DNA of 64,000 bases from contig JAFNAS010000002.1 of NCBI GenBank assembly GCA_017860295.1, forward strand, positions 1-64,000, written 5' to 3'. Origin of the DNA: Bacteroidota bacterium (GTDB taxonomy: Bacteria; Bacteroidota; Bacteroidia; Bacteroidales; Paludibacteraceae). This document shows, piece after piece, positions 51,769-61,536 of this stretch; positions within the stretch are counted from its first letter, which is position 1, and the number at the start of each line of letters is the position of its first letter. Both the position numbers and the translations under genes were made by a program. The notes beneath the pieces are model-generated. The model worked only from the letters and a program-made list of their open reading frames with translations. It was not told where the DNA came from and made no database searches.

Positions 51769-52704
51769 ATGGCCAGAAAGATTATACATAAACGTGAAAT
51801 GAAGCTGATGGGTAACCACTTTGAAATATCGGTGGTAGCGGCAGATGCCTATTGGGCCCGGCAACGTATCGATGCCGGCGTAAAAGAGATCAAACGCATC
51901 GAAGCATTACTCACCACTTTCAACGACGAAAGCGAAACTAACCGGATCAATGCACTGGCCGGCATACGACCGATTGTCGTAAGTGAAGAGATCATTCAAC
52001 TGATAGAGCGATCGAAGCGCATATCGGAGGTAACTCAGGGTGCGTTTGATATTACGTACGGATCGGTGGACAAAAGTCTGTGGAATTTCGATACGCAGAT
52101 GACCTCACTCCCGGACAAAAAGACAGCTAAGAAAAGTGTTCGCCTCATCAACTACAAAAACATTGAGATAAACCACACCGACTCAACCGTATTTCTAAAA
52201 GAAAAAGGAATGCGCATCGGGTTTGGAGGCATTGGCAAAGGCTATGCGGCCGAGATGGCAAAAAATGTCATGAAGCGTCAGGGCGTAACAAGCGGAGTGG
52301 TCAACGCCTCGGGCGATCTGACGGCATGGGGACACCAACCCGATGGAATGCCGTGGACAATAGGCATCGCCAATCCGAATCTGGCACAAGAAATTTTTTC
52401 GTACATGAACATCACCGACATGGCAGTAGCCACTTCGGGCAACTATGAAAAATTTGTGCTGATTGACGGACAACGCTACTCTCATACCATCGATCCGAAA
52501 ACCGGATTACCCATCAACGGAATCAAAAGCGTCACCATCATTTCGTCCAATGCCGAGGTTGCTGATGCCATGGCAACACCTGTCACTATCATGGGCGTAA
52601 AAGCCGGTCTGCACATGATTAACCAAATCAAGAATATCGAAGCCATCATCATCACCGATGACGACAAACTTTACACGTCGAAAAATATCAATCTGATTAA
52701 ATAA
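51769..52704 (+). CDS. ApbE-type FAD:protein FMN transferase
   Basis: LMGNHFEISV, LTTFNDESETNRINA, GFGGIGKGYAAEMA, VNASGDLTAWG, YSHTIDPKTGLP. Confidence 0.93.
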   Translation: MARKIIHKREMKLMGNHFEISVVAADAYWARQRIDAGVKEIKRIEALLTTFNDESETNRINALAGIRPIVVSEEIIQLIERSKRISEVTQGAFDITYGSVDKSLWNFDTQMTSLPDKKTAKKSVRLINYKNIEINHTDSTVFLKEKGMRIGFGGIGKGYAAEMAKNVMKRQGVTSGVVNASGDLTAWGHQPDGMPWTIGIANPNLAQEIFSYMNITDMAVATSGNYEKFVLIDGQRYSHTIDPKTGLPINGIKSVTIISSNAEVADAMATPVTIMGVKAGLHMINQIKNIEAIIITDDDKLYTSKNINLIK

Positions 52705-52730
52705 CACCTAACCACCTATTTTATATAACA

Positions 52731-52946
52731 ATGACTACAAAAGCAATCATATTATTTGCAATGCCAACACTATTGCTAAGCTCCTGTGTTTCGGTCAAGG
52801 AGTATCAGAAATCGAGACTAAACGATTCGGAAATGATTCTGAGCAACCGAAAAATAGAAAAAGAGGAGCTTAACTTTCAAGTTATCAAAGAGGGAGCTGC
52901 AGGAGCCAATTCCGGCAAATCGGGAGGCGGATGCGGCTGCAACTAA
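52731..52946 (+). CDS. DUF4266-like mini-lipoprotein with C-terminal GGGCGCN
   Basis: Lipobox LLSSC; REGA/KEGAAGANSGKSGGGCGCN tail. Confidence 0.85.
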   Translation: MTTKAIILFAMPTLLLSSCVSVKEYQKSRLNDSEMILSNRKIEKEELNFQVIKEGAAGANSGKSGGGCGCN

Positions 52947-52949
52947 CCA

Positions 52950-54308
52950 TTGACAAAAAAACTTACAATGAAGAAATACCTATTTATTGCATTATTTCTC
53001 TTCTGTGTCGTCTATAGCGCTTTTTCACAGTACTTCAGGAAAGATACCGCAAGTTACACAACCAAAAGCCTTAAGTTGGACGAAGTAAATCTGGTAACTG
53101 GTTACTATTCTCAAACCGGAGATCACTCCACCACACTCGGCGGTTTGGGTGATGAACAGGTAAAAGAGTTCTCCTCCTCCATCGACCTGAAATTTGTAGG
53201 CTATACCAATCCCAATTATATCCATTCGTTAACGGCCGGATTCGGCTATGCACATCATACGGCAGCATCGGCAGCATGGGTATCAAAAACAGGAGCCTCC
53301 CGCACCGGCGGTGACCGTATTTACCCATCGCTGGAATGGTCGATGCAAAACGTCAGGCGAAAAACGGAATATACTGTTGGGGCACAATACTCGGGAGAAT
53401 TCAACTATAAATCACTTACACTCAACACCGGATTTACCAAAACGAATAACAACAACGGAGAATTTGGCATCAAACTGGTCTCCTCCTTCGATCGGGTGAC
53501 CCTGATTAATGCTGAAACGATGGCAAAAAATGCTTCCGTTTTAACTCTTGCTCAGAGTTCCTCTAATTCTGAAAATGATGTAATGTCATTGGCTGGCACA
53601 ACAACCAATGCAGTTTCATCGGCCAGCAGTGTTGGCACGACAACAACTACCACAACAACAGGTACAACCAATACAAATACAAACATTGTAACAACATCTG
53701 CCTCTACCCAGGAAGGATATGCTAGCAAACCCCGTACTACTCTTACCACAGCATTGAGTTTCAATCAGGTGATTAATCCCCGCATGCAAATGGCTTTTCT
53801 TGCTGACTTTACCGGTCAGTTCGGCTATCTGGGACTGCCCTTTCACCGGGTATTTTTTGCCGATGCCGACAGTAGTAAAATAGAGCACCTACCCAGCCAA
53901 CGACTAAAATTACCATTAGCCGTAAGGTGGAACTATTTTCTGGGAGACAATGTGATCCTCCGAACCTACTACCGTTTTTATACCGACAACTGGGGAATTA
54001 CAGCACATACGGCTTCTATAGAAACACCGATAAAGCTGTCGCCATTCTTCTCCATCTCTCCGTTTTATCGTTATTATACACAGACAAGCTCTAAATATTT
54101 TGCCCCGTATGCACAGCATCAGACATCAGAAGAATATTACACCTCCAACTACAGTTACTCGGCCTTTTCGTCCAATTTCTTTGGAGTGGGACTACGATGG
54201 ATGCCACTCGAAGGGGGCTTTTTCAAATCGATCGAACTACGCTACGGGCACTACAAACAGACCACCGGACTGGTATCCAATGTTATCACCCTGCATCTGA
54301 AATTCTAA
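52950..54308 (+). CDS. DUF3570-like outer membrane beta-barrel protein (start possibly 52968)
   Basis: Signal peptide, alternating amphipathic strands, C-terminal VITLHLKF; follows DUF4266. Confidence 0.82.
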   Translation: MTKKLTMKKYLFIALFLFCVVYSAFSQYFRKDTASYTTKSLKLDEVNLVTGYYSQTGDHSTTLGGLGDEQVKEFSSSIDLKFVGYTNPNYIHSLTAGFGYAHHTAASAAWVSKTGASRTGGDRIYPSLEWSMQNVRRKTEYTVGAQYSGEFNYKSLTLNTGFTKTNNNNGEFGIKLVSSFDRVTLINAETMAKNASVLTLAQSSSNSENDVMSLAGTTTNAVSSASSVGTTTTTTTTGTTNTNTNIVTTSASTQEGYASKPRTTLTTALSFNQVINPRMQMAFLADFTGQFGYLGLPFHRVFFADADSSKIEHLPSQRLKLPLAVRWNYFLGDNVILRTYYRFYTDNWGITAHTASIETPIKLSPFFSISPFYRYYTQTSSKYFAPYAQHQTSEEYYTSNYSYSAFSSNFFGVGLRWMPLEGGFFKSIELRYGHYKQTTGLVSNVITLHLKF

Positions 54309-54332
54309 AATGGAGAGTGTATATTACACAAA

Positions 54333-54368
54333 AAAACCTCGTAAAACAGATCTGTTTTACGAGGTTTT
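54333..54368. terminator. Bidirectional terminator, perfect 36-bp palindrome
   Basis: aaaacctcgtaaaacaga/tctgttttacgaggtttt between convergent genes. Confidence 0.88.
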
Positions 54369-54450
54369 ATCATTATAAATCATTTATTATTAATCCAAAG
54401 CCCGCAACACTTTGACATCAGATCGGGCTCAGTGACATAATTCAAGTCTT

Positions 54451-55014
54451 TCAAAACCGTTTTCCGATACAGATTCCGCATCGGGGATAGGCCCTGTCAA
54501 TAGGATTGCCGAACAAACGGCCTGCACCCAGATACAACTCTCCGGTGACTCCGCCACGTGTCAGCAACTTGAACCCGACAGCAGCTCCGAAACCCAAAGC
54601 TGTGGCTGTATTATAACCTGGTTCAAGATAATTTCCATCGATATTATAATAATTCACAGCCTCTTTTTGTGATACCATAGCCATATTCCCCTCAATAAAG
54701 AAACCGTTTGATTTCTTTTCGCCAAAATAGACACGGCAATACGGCAGAATCATCGAACGCAAAGTCATGTCTTTCACTTTCTCGATAGAAAATGCCATGG
54801 CCATACCCACACCCATGTTTTCGGACAGATAACGTTCATAATTAATTTCAGGCAACCCGATAATTGCCATCAAAAAATTCACTCTTACCTCATTATCCTG
54901 CTGGTCATCCCAGTAATAATCACTAGTATCTCTGCTGTTTTTCTGAGCAAAGACACTGACGCCAATAAGCGCGATAAAAACACTAATAATCAGTCGTTTT
55001 GTCATCATCATCAA
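54451..55014 (-). CDS. Hypothetical secreted protein, outer-membrane-like
   Basis: Signal peptide and beta-rich pattern. Confidence 0.55.
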   Translation of the reverse strand: MMMMTKRLIISVFIALIGVSVFAQKNSRDTSDYYWDDQQDNEVRVNFLMAIIGLPEINYERYLSENMGVGMAMAFSIEKVKDMTLRSMILPYCRVYFGEKKSNGFFIEGNMAMVSQKEAVNYYNIDGNYLEPGYNTATALGFGAAVGFKLLTRGGVTGELYLGAGRLFGNPIDRAYPRCGICIGKRF

Positions 55015-55066
55015 GTATAAAGTTTATCGTTATTCTATTCCAATATCTTTGTTTCTGTCTATTGGC

Positions 55067-55591
55067 CTATTTTACCCGACCACCGCACACCCATGCTTTC
55101 AGGTAATAGGGCTCATCCAGATCACTGACTATGACACCTCTGGAGGTAGATGCATGCAAAAACTTATTCTCTTTAAGATAAATGCCTACATGATTGACAT
55201 AGGCTCTTGCTTTGTTTCCTGTACTAAAGAAGACCAGATCGCCTTCTCTCAGCCTTCCTTTGTCTATTTTCCGGCAATTCTTCATCAGTATGGCCGACGA
55301 ATTTCGTTCCAACGGTTTGCCATAAACAGCTTTGTAAATGGCCGATACCAAAAAAGAACAATCGGTTCCTTTTCGGGACGTTCCTCCATCTACGTGGGGG
55401 ACATGCAACCACGAGGAGGCTTCTTTGTAGAGAGCATAGTTATCTCCTCTATCTTTTTCAATCCCCAAAGACACATACACCGCTTTGCTTTGTCGTTTTT
55501 CAAGATGGCGTGAACTACTACAACCTACCAATACCAACAACAGAATAGGAATTGGTAAAAAGCGAAAAGATATTTTATTTCTCACACCCAT
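55067..55591 (-). CDS. NlpC/P60 family lipoprotein peptidase
   Basis: Lipobox LVGCSS; GTDCSFLVSAIY, LREGDLVFFSTG, VNHVGIYL. Confidence 0.92.
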   Translation of the reverse strand: MGVRNKISFRFLPIPILLLVLVGCSSSRHLEKRQSKAVYVSLGIEKDRGDNYALYKEASSWLHVPHVDGGTSRKGTDCSFLVSAIYKAVYGKPLERNSSAILMKNCRKIDKGRLREGDLVFFSTGNKARAYVNHVGIYLKENKFLHASTSRGVIVSDLDEPYYLKAWVCGGRVK

Positions 55592-55618
55592 TTATATCTT
55601 CATGAACAAAGGAACTGG

Positions 55619-56740
55619 CTATTTCTTCTGCACCGAAAACCGGTAAATAGTTTTTGATTTAAACTTCTCCCCGGGATTCAACACCGTAGACGGAAATCCT
55701 ACCTGATTAGGGCTATCGGGAAAATGCTGCGTTTCCAGAGCAAAAGCAGAACGTGTACTAGTTGGTTTTTCGCCGTTGTCAACTGCTTTTCTCCATTGGG
55801 CACCTCCCATGCCCGAATAGAACTGCATACCCGGCTGATCGGTAATTACTTCCATCGTCCTTCCGCTTTCTGGATCGTAAACCGTGGCACACACTTTTTC
55901 TTTACCATCAAGCACATAATTATCATCATATCCCTGAAACGGCACATTGTTATAGGTCTCTCCTATTTTGTACCCCATCGGATGCGGTGTCGTAAAATCG
56001 AAAGGAGTATCCTTTACCGGACGAATCTCTCCTGTCGGTATTTTCGTTGCTTTCAACGGTGTATATTTCGATGCTTTCAGTGTCAGAATATGGTCGAAGA
56101 TATATCCTTTTCCGGCTCCATGCAGATTGAAATAGGCATGATTGGTTACGTTGATCACCGTTTTTTTATCGGTAGTTGCAGCATAATCGATCACAATTTC
56201 GTTTTTATCGTTCCACGTGTAGGTAACCGAAATAGTTACTTTACCCGGAAAACCCTCTTCCATATCGGGACTCACATACGAGAATTTCACAGCCGGCTGC
56301 TTGCTCTCTTTCACAATTTCAGAGTTCCATACTTTTGAATACCACCCATTACGTCCTCCATGCAAGGTATTCGGACGGTTGTTGATCGGCAACGAATATT
56401 CTACTCCATCGAGCGAAAACTTTCCGTTGGCAATACGGTTAGCAAACCGTCCGATGCTGGCTCCGCCGAAAGCATCTCCACGCACAATCGATTCCAGCTT
56501 ATCACCACCGGTGGTCACATTATCCCTGACTCCGTTTTTATCAGGCACCTCTATCCGGACAATCCGGGCACCGTAATTGGTTACTTTCAATACATTACCG
56601 GCTTTGTTGGTCAGCGTGTAAAGGCTGACCTGACTGCCATTGTGATCGCCTAATTCTTCTTTGACCACCTTCTGAGTTTTCTGTCCGAAAACAAAACCGC
56701 AAAAAAGCAAAGCCACTGCAAAAATAACTATTTTTTTCAT
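55619..56740 (-). CDS. galM: Aldose 1-epimerase
   Basis: VTNYGARIVRIEVPDKNG, RPNTLHGGRNGWY, NVTNHAYFNLHG. Confidence 0.94.
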   Translation of the reverse strand: MKKIVIFAVALLFCGFVFGQKTQKVVKEELGDHNGSQVSLYTLTNKAGNVLKVTNYGARIVRIEVPDKNGVRDNVTTGGDKLESIVRGDAFGGASIGRFANRIANGKFSLDGVEYSLPINNRPNTLHGGRNGWYSKVWNSEIVKESKQPAVKFSYVSPDMEEGFPGKVTISVTYTWNDKNEIVIDYAATTDKKTVINVTNHAYFNLHGAGKGYIFDHILTLKASKYTPLKATKIPTGEIRPVKDTPFDFTTPHPMGYKIGETYNNVPFQGYDDNYVLDGKEKVCATVYDPESGRTMEVITDQPGMQFYSGMGGAQWRKAVDNGEKPTSTRSAFALETQHFPDSPNQVGFPSTVLNPGEKFKSKTIYRFSVQKK

Positions 56741-56800
56741 TGGTATAATTTATTTATGTTTTATCACTGCATTAACAGGGAAACCACCTCCGATCCGGCA

Positions 56801-57484
56801 TCATTTGGGTATTGCTACCGTCTCGGGAATACCCGACATATAAACCAGAAACCTGTCTATAGACGAAACCTGTATGTTCTTATACTGCGCTGCTGTGCTG
56901 TGGGTTCCAAAAGTAATATTATTTTTTGCCGCTGTGCTTTCCATCCCCGAAAAGGTAAGTATCGTTGCATCGTCCCATTTGACCGAAATGTTTTTACCCG
57001 AAACCGTAATAAACAGGTTGTGCCAGGTGTCGGCTTTATCTATCTGACCCGGCTTCACGGTCGCGCTTACCACCGTTTCCCAGGAACCTTCGTCCGTACC
57101 AGTTCGTCCCGTTGTTATTTGTTTTTCGATAGCAAACGTAGCCTCTCTAGCTGACGACGATTGATTTGCCGGTTCGTATTGCGGATCATGCAGGCGAAAA
57201 CGGTATTTCAATTGGTCTGAAATATTCTTGACGTCCACACGGATGTCCGCATAATCTCCACTTTGCATCTGTCCGGCACGCCATTTCACATCGGTGGTGA
57301 TAATGTATTGATCGGCTTCTACCGACGTCAAAGCAACGGTTTGTAATCCCGAAACAGGAGAATACAGTATTTCGTCACCGTCGGCATACCAGTTGGTTGT
57401 ATTTCCGTTTTGTGTTTGCTGTCCGAAAATAGCAGCATAAATAAATACGAATGTAAAAAAAGAGGCTATTCTTCTCATTGCCAA
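56801..57484 (-). CDS. Secreted jelly-roll (LamG/DUF1080-like) protein
   Basis: Signal peptide; WHNLFITVSGKNISVKWDDATILTF, FGTHSTAAQYKNIQVS. Confidence 0.6.
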   Translation of the reverse strand: MAMRRIASFFTFVFIYAAIFGQQTQNGNTTNWYADGDEILYSPVSGLQTVALTSVEADQYIITTDVKWRAGQMQSGDYADIRVDVKNISDQLKYRFRLHDPQYEPANQSSSAREATFAIEKQITTGRTGTDEGSWETVVSATVKPGQIDKADTWHNLFITVSGKNISVKWDDATILTFSGMESTAAKNNITFGTHSTAAQYKNIQVSSIDRFLVYMSGIPETVAIPK

Positions 57485-57530
57485 TACAATTTAATTAAAT
57501 TCAGAAGTGTTTGAATGTTGAAATAAAATA

Positions 57531-57559
57531 ACAAACGGGAATTAATAAGTTCCCGCCTG
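57531..57559 (-). terminator. Terminator downstream of 57601..58494
   Basis: Minus-strand hairpin acaggcgggaa/ttcccgtttgt, fully paired with GU. Confidence 0.55.
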
Positions 57560-57600
57560 TTTTTTATTGTATATACAAATCCGGTTCATCCGGATATTTC

Positions 57601-58494
57601 TTATTTATCGGGTACCGGACCTAACGATTCACTATATTTGAATCCCTGCAATTTTAGCATTTGAACGGCATAACGCCTGCCCAGTTCACGCATACCGGTC
57701 GTATTGAAATGGAACTGATCGCGGGTTCCCTTTACGCCTTGCGAAGAGATAACATACGAGTTGGGAAGCACTTTGGGCAAATTGGCCAAAATATCGGTAT
57801 TGAAGGCATAACATACGCCGTGTTCTTCCTTACTCTTCAGTTCTCCGGCCAACAGGGGCACCTTTTTTGGATTGAGTTTCAGGTCTTTCACCAGGTTATT
57901 ATAGATAGACTTTACTTTCTCCGGCCATTGCGGATCGGTAGAATTTGATTCTCCCTGATGCAGCAAAATACCAACTATCACTCCATCCTTCTGTGCTATC
58001 TTTGCCATCTCTACCAACCGTTTGTACGGATTCCCATCGTACTGTTTGCAGATGTTTTTCATCCACGACGGAGCACTATCCAGATATTGTTTGTAAGCAT
58101 CCTGTTGCCACAATTCTATTTTGGCTCCGGCTACCGATACATTAATTACACCTACACGGTATTTTGCGGGAAGATTAGCAACCATGGTACGACCAAAGAA
58201 ATCGACCGGTCCTAGATTGTTTTCCGGACGGCAGATAGGAGGTGTTGCCACATACCAGTTTCCCATCTGACGGTTCAATTTTGGCATATTAACTGCTGCC
58301 AACATTTGAAACCGGGGATCGACCGCTCCCTTATCCTGCTCTTCAGGACGCGCACCTGCTTCCATATTCGACTGACCGATACAAAGGTAAATAAAGAATT
58401 TCGGATCCGGTTTTTTTACCTTTTGAGCAGAAGTGTTCACTGTAAAGAAAGCGAACATCATGACTCCTAACATCAAACTCAATTTTGTTTTCAT
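57601..58494 (-). CDS. Sialate O-acetylesterase / SASA-type SGNH carbohydrate esterase
   Basis: IYLCIGQSNMEAG, GILLHQGESNSTD, DQFHFNTTGMRELG. Confidence 0.88.
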   Translation of the reverse strand: MKTKLSLMLGVMMFAFFTVNTSAQKVKKPDPKFFIYLCIGQSNMEAGARPEEQDKGAVDPRFQMLAAVNMPKLNRQMGNWYVATPPICRPENNLGPVDFFGRTMVANLPAKYRVGVINVSVAGAKIELWQQDAYKQYLDSAPSWMKNICKQYDGNPYKRLVEMAKIAQKDGVIVGILLHQGESNSTDPQWPEKVKSIYNNLVKDLKLNPKKVPLLAGELKSKEEHGVCYAFNTDILANLPKVLPNSYVISSQGVKGTRDQFHFNTTGMRELGRRYAVQMLKLQGFKYSESLGPVPDK

Positions 58495-58850
58495 GTGTAA
58501 ATAATTTTGATTTTAAAGTATTAATACGATTCCTGTCGTTTCATTATACATTCAATCGGATGCAACAAAACGCAGGAATTTTATTCTATAATAGCCCATT
58601 ATAAAGATCGCGACAAAGGACAAGAAACGGAATTGCCACAACATTTTATTCCCAATTGAAGGAAATACAATCAAGCAGGTTCAAAAAACGGAATAACTAT
58701 CCGTTTGACTGGCAGAAAAATAGCAGGTGAAAGGTATATTAGGTTCCGACACTCAAAGCTATTAAGAAAATATGAAATTTTCAAATATTTTTCAGATCAA
58801 TCGGCACAGAAATAATACTATTATTGAGAGCAAAACAGACAACGAACGAG

Positions 58851-59456
58851 CTACAGCAGATTCATCTTTGAATCGTTCGGGGTAATAAGCCTTACCGGCT
58901 TGCATGGGCTACCGTAGGCTACATAATTGGCTGGAATATTTCTGGTTACGACGCTTCCTGCGCCTATTACCGCATTGTCGCCAATAGTTACACCATCGCA
59001 AACCACCACATTACAAGCTATCCACACATTGTTACCAATACGAATGCCCTGTGCATATTCGGAGACAGAGACATGACCATCGGCATATTTCATGGCAATT
59101 CGTTCTTGCGGCAACAAGGGATGATTAGTTGCCATTAGCGAAACATTCGGGCCGATCATCACATTATCGCCAATATCGATCCGTCCGTCATCCAAAATGG
59201 TGGTATTAAAATTGGCAAAGAAATTTTCGCCGATAAACGTATGGGTACCGTAATTGAACTGTATGGGTCCCTGAAAATAATATTTCGCACCTATTGCCCC
59301 GATAAACTTCTTGATAAGCGGCAATCTGTTTGTATCATATTCATCCATTGCGTTGAATTGTTGGCAAAGCACATGTGTGTTGTGTTTTATCTTTCTCAAC
59401 TCCAAAGAACGTGCATCAAACAACTTACCGGCAAAAATTCTCTCTTCTTCTGTCAT
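58851..59456 (-). CDS. Maltose/galactoside O-acetyltransferase (LbH hexapeptide)
   Basis: FYQ-like GPIQFNYGTHTFIGENFFANFN, NVWIACNVVVCDGVTIGDNAVIGAGSVVTRNIP. Confidence 0.92.
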   Translation of the reverse strand: MTEEERIFAGKLFDARSLELRKIKHNTHVLCQQFNAMDEYDTNRLPLIKKFIGAIGAKYYFQGPIQFNYGTHTFIGENFFANFNTTILDDGRIDIGDNVMIGPNVSLMATNHPLLPQERIAMKYADGHVSVSEYAQGIRIGNNVWIACNVVVCDGVTIGDNAVIGAGSVVTRNIPANYVAYGSPCKPVRLITPNDSKMNLL

Positions 59457-59516
59457 TTCCTATTTTGTTTTCCCCGCATCGCACGCAGTTTTGGTACCAA
59501 ACCGCGCCATACGAAG

Positions 59517-60398
59517 TTATTTTCCATTCAGATTTTTCAACGTAAACTCGCCGACACGGGCATGTCCGGGATTAGAATCGAGACCTGACTCCAGCAACAT
59601 CGTTCCGAAGAAGATTGCCCATCCTATCGACCGTTTCGTCATGCTTTCGGAGGCGCCATATAGTTTCAGAGCCTCTTTCCGCACCTCCTCCCGTTCAAAA
59701 AGCATCCACAGACAGGCCAAATCGGTTGCCGGATCGCCCGATGTAATATCGCCCCAATCGATAATGGCTTCAACATGCCCGTTTTGTACAATCATATTTC
59801 CGGGATGCAGGTCGCCATGAATCAGACACCTCTCCTGCACATCGGGTTCTACCACAGCCTCACACCAACCGACTTCTATCTCCGGTGTAATCAGTCCGGT
59901 TTTAAGCTTCAGGCGTTGCATGCGCGCCTCCACGTCGGCAGCCTTGTCCGACAAAGGTACGTCCCGGTATCTATTCCCGGGTGCTTGTTCTGCATTGTAA
60001 CTATGGAGCTGTTTCAAAAACCGTATCACCCGGAAGGCTTCCGTTTCGTTGGGTAACATACGATCGGCAGCCATCCCCTCAAACCAGGGAACGATGCTCC
60101 AACAGAAAGGATAGTTCCGGTCGGGGACACCTACCCTAACGGGTGCCGGTATATCGATCGGAAGCAGAGGCTTGAGCTTCGGCAACCAGGTTATTTCGTT
60201 CTGAAGCAGTTTGGATGCCGACACTCTACGCGGCATTCGGACAATATATTCGGAACCCAATCGGTAACTCTCGTTATCCCAGCCCGAACCCAACAAGGCA
60301 ATTGCCGAACCGGACAACTCCGGGAACTGCGATACGATCAAATTATGCACCAAATCCTCGTTAATATCTACCTCGGCCTTGGGTTCTGTATAAATCAT
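59517..60398 (-). CDS. Aminoglycoside/choline-kinase-like phosphotransferase
   Basis: CLIHGDLHPGNMIV, AIIDWGDITSGDPATDLACLW. Confidence 0.88.
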   Translation of the reverse strand: MIYTEPKAEVDINEDLVHNLIVSQFPELSGSAIALLGSGWDNESYRLGSEYIVRMPRRVSASKLLQNEITWLPKLKPLLPIDIPAPVRVGVPDRNYPFCWSIVPWFEGMAADRMLPNETEAFRVIRFLKQLHSYNAEQAPGNRYRDVPLSDKAADVEARMQRLKLKTGLITPEIEVGWCEAVVEPDVQERCLIHGDLHPGNMIVQNGHVEAIIDWGDITSGDPATDLACLWMLFEREEVRKEALKLYGASESMTKRSIGWAIFFGTMLLESGLDSNPGHARVGEFTLKNLNGK

Positions 60399-60686
60399 GT
60401 TTGTCGACGCTATAAAATAAAAAGTAACCGACAGGAGGACCGTTACTGAAGATCAATTTCTCCGTTTGGTATGGACTTCGTCTGTTGTATGGTTTTTCAA
60501 AGAGTGTCCACCGCCCAATCTCGTTCAAATATAACACTATTTTATTTAACCCAAAAGAACGACAGCGCCCTACTATCGTTCTTCGGTTTTGTTGCTTGCC
60601 CGATGTCTTGCGTTTCCGTACGGCATAGAACAAAGGCTTATATTTAACGCATAAAAGCTTAGTGCGTTTTAGACATAAACTACGCT

Positions 60687-61454
60687 TCAATTCATATTCT
60701 CTGCCAGTATCTTGTTTTTTTGTTCTACAAACTCCTCTTCTTCCAAGATACCTTTGTCATGTAGTTCTTTTAGTTGTTCGAGCCGCGAAACCCAGTCGGC
60801 TTTCTTCTCTTGTTCGCTACTACCCAAAAACCAGTGTGCCACATAGCCGGTAAAAGTTCCGAATAGCCCCATTCCACAAATAACCAAAGTTGCTGCAATC
60901 AACCGGCCTTCTACCGTTACGGGATATAAATCGCCGTAACCGATGGTTGTTATTGTGGTGAAAGCCCACCATATAGCATCTTCTGCCGTCTTTATATTCG
61001 AAACAGCACTTCTTTCCACCTGCAAAATAGCGATCGAGCCGAAAATAACCGTTAGTAAGGCAATCAATGACGCTGAAGCAAACGTGCCGTTTATCTTCGA
61101 TTGAAAGATCTGCTGTGTAAGGCGACGAATGGAGCGAAAAGCACGCATAATGCGTATGATTCGGACCAGGCGAAACACCCGTCCGTATTGCAGATAGCCA
61201 AACATAGGTATACTGGAAACCAGATCGATCCAGCCCCACCGCATAAACTTCAGTTTTGACTCTGCTTTTACAAAACGATACCCGAAATCGTACAGAAAAA
61301 CTATGCAAATACCATTATCGATCATAGTCAATAACCGCGATATTTCGTCCGATAGCCTAAAAAACGAATCGACCAGCAATGCCATCAATACATACACCGA
61401 CAATACCATGATTACCAGATCCTGAAATGTCAGTTTATGCTTCTCTTCTTTCAT
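60687..61454 (-). CDS. Voltage-gated-like potassium channel / ion transporter
   Basis: S4-like FRLVRIIRIMRAFRSIRRL, pore TTITTIGYGDLYPVT. Confidence 0.9.
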   Translation of the reverse strand: MKEEKHKLTFQDLVIMVLSVYVLMALLVDSFFRLSDEISRLLTMIDNGICIVFLYDFGYRFVKAESKLKFMRWGWIDLVSSIPMFGYLQYGRVFRLVRIIRIMRAFRSIRRLTQQIFQSKINGTFASASLIALLTVIFGSIAILQVERSAVSNIKTAEDAIWWAFTTITTIGYGDLYPVTVEGRLIAATLVICGMGLFGTFTGYVAHWFLGSSEQEKKADWVSRLEQLKELHDKGILEEEEFVEQKNKILAENMN

Positions 61455-61536
61455 GTATATATTGTTTTCCTAATAAACTACTTTCTACAGACATACGACC
61501 ACTCAACAACCTTTTTGTGAGACAAATTCAAAAATC

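Noticed and set aside
59517-60398. Acquired aminoglycoside resistance gene
   Set aside because: Only generic phosphotransferase motifs; no mobile element flanks; likely intrinsic kinase of unknown substrate.
60361-60690. 109-aa minus ORF
   Set aside because: Partly overlaps the phosphotransferase gene; basic, no signal or recognised motif.
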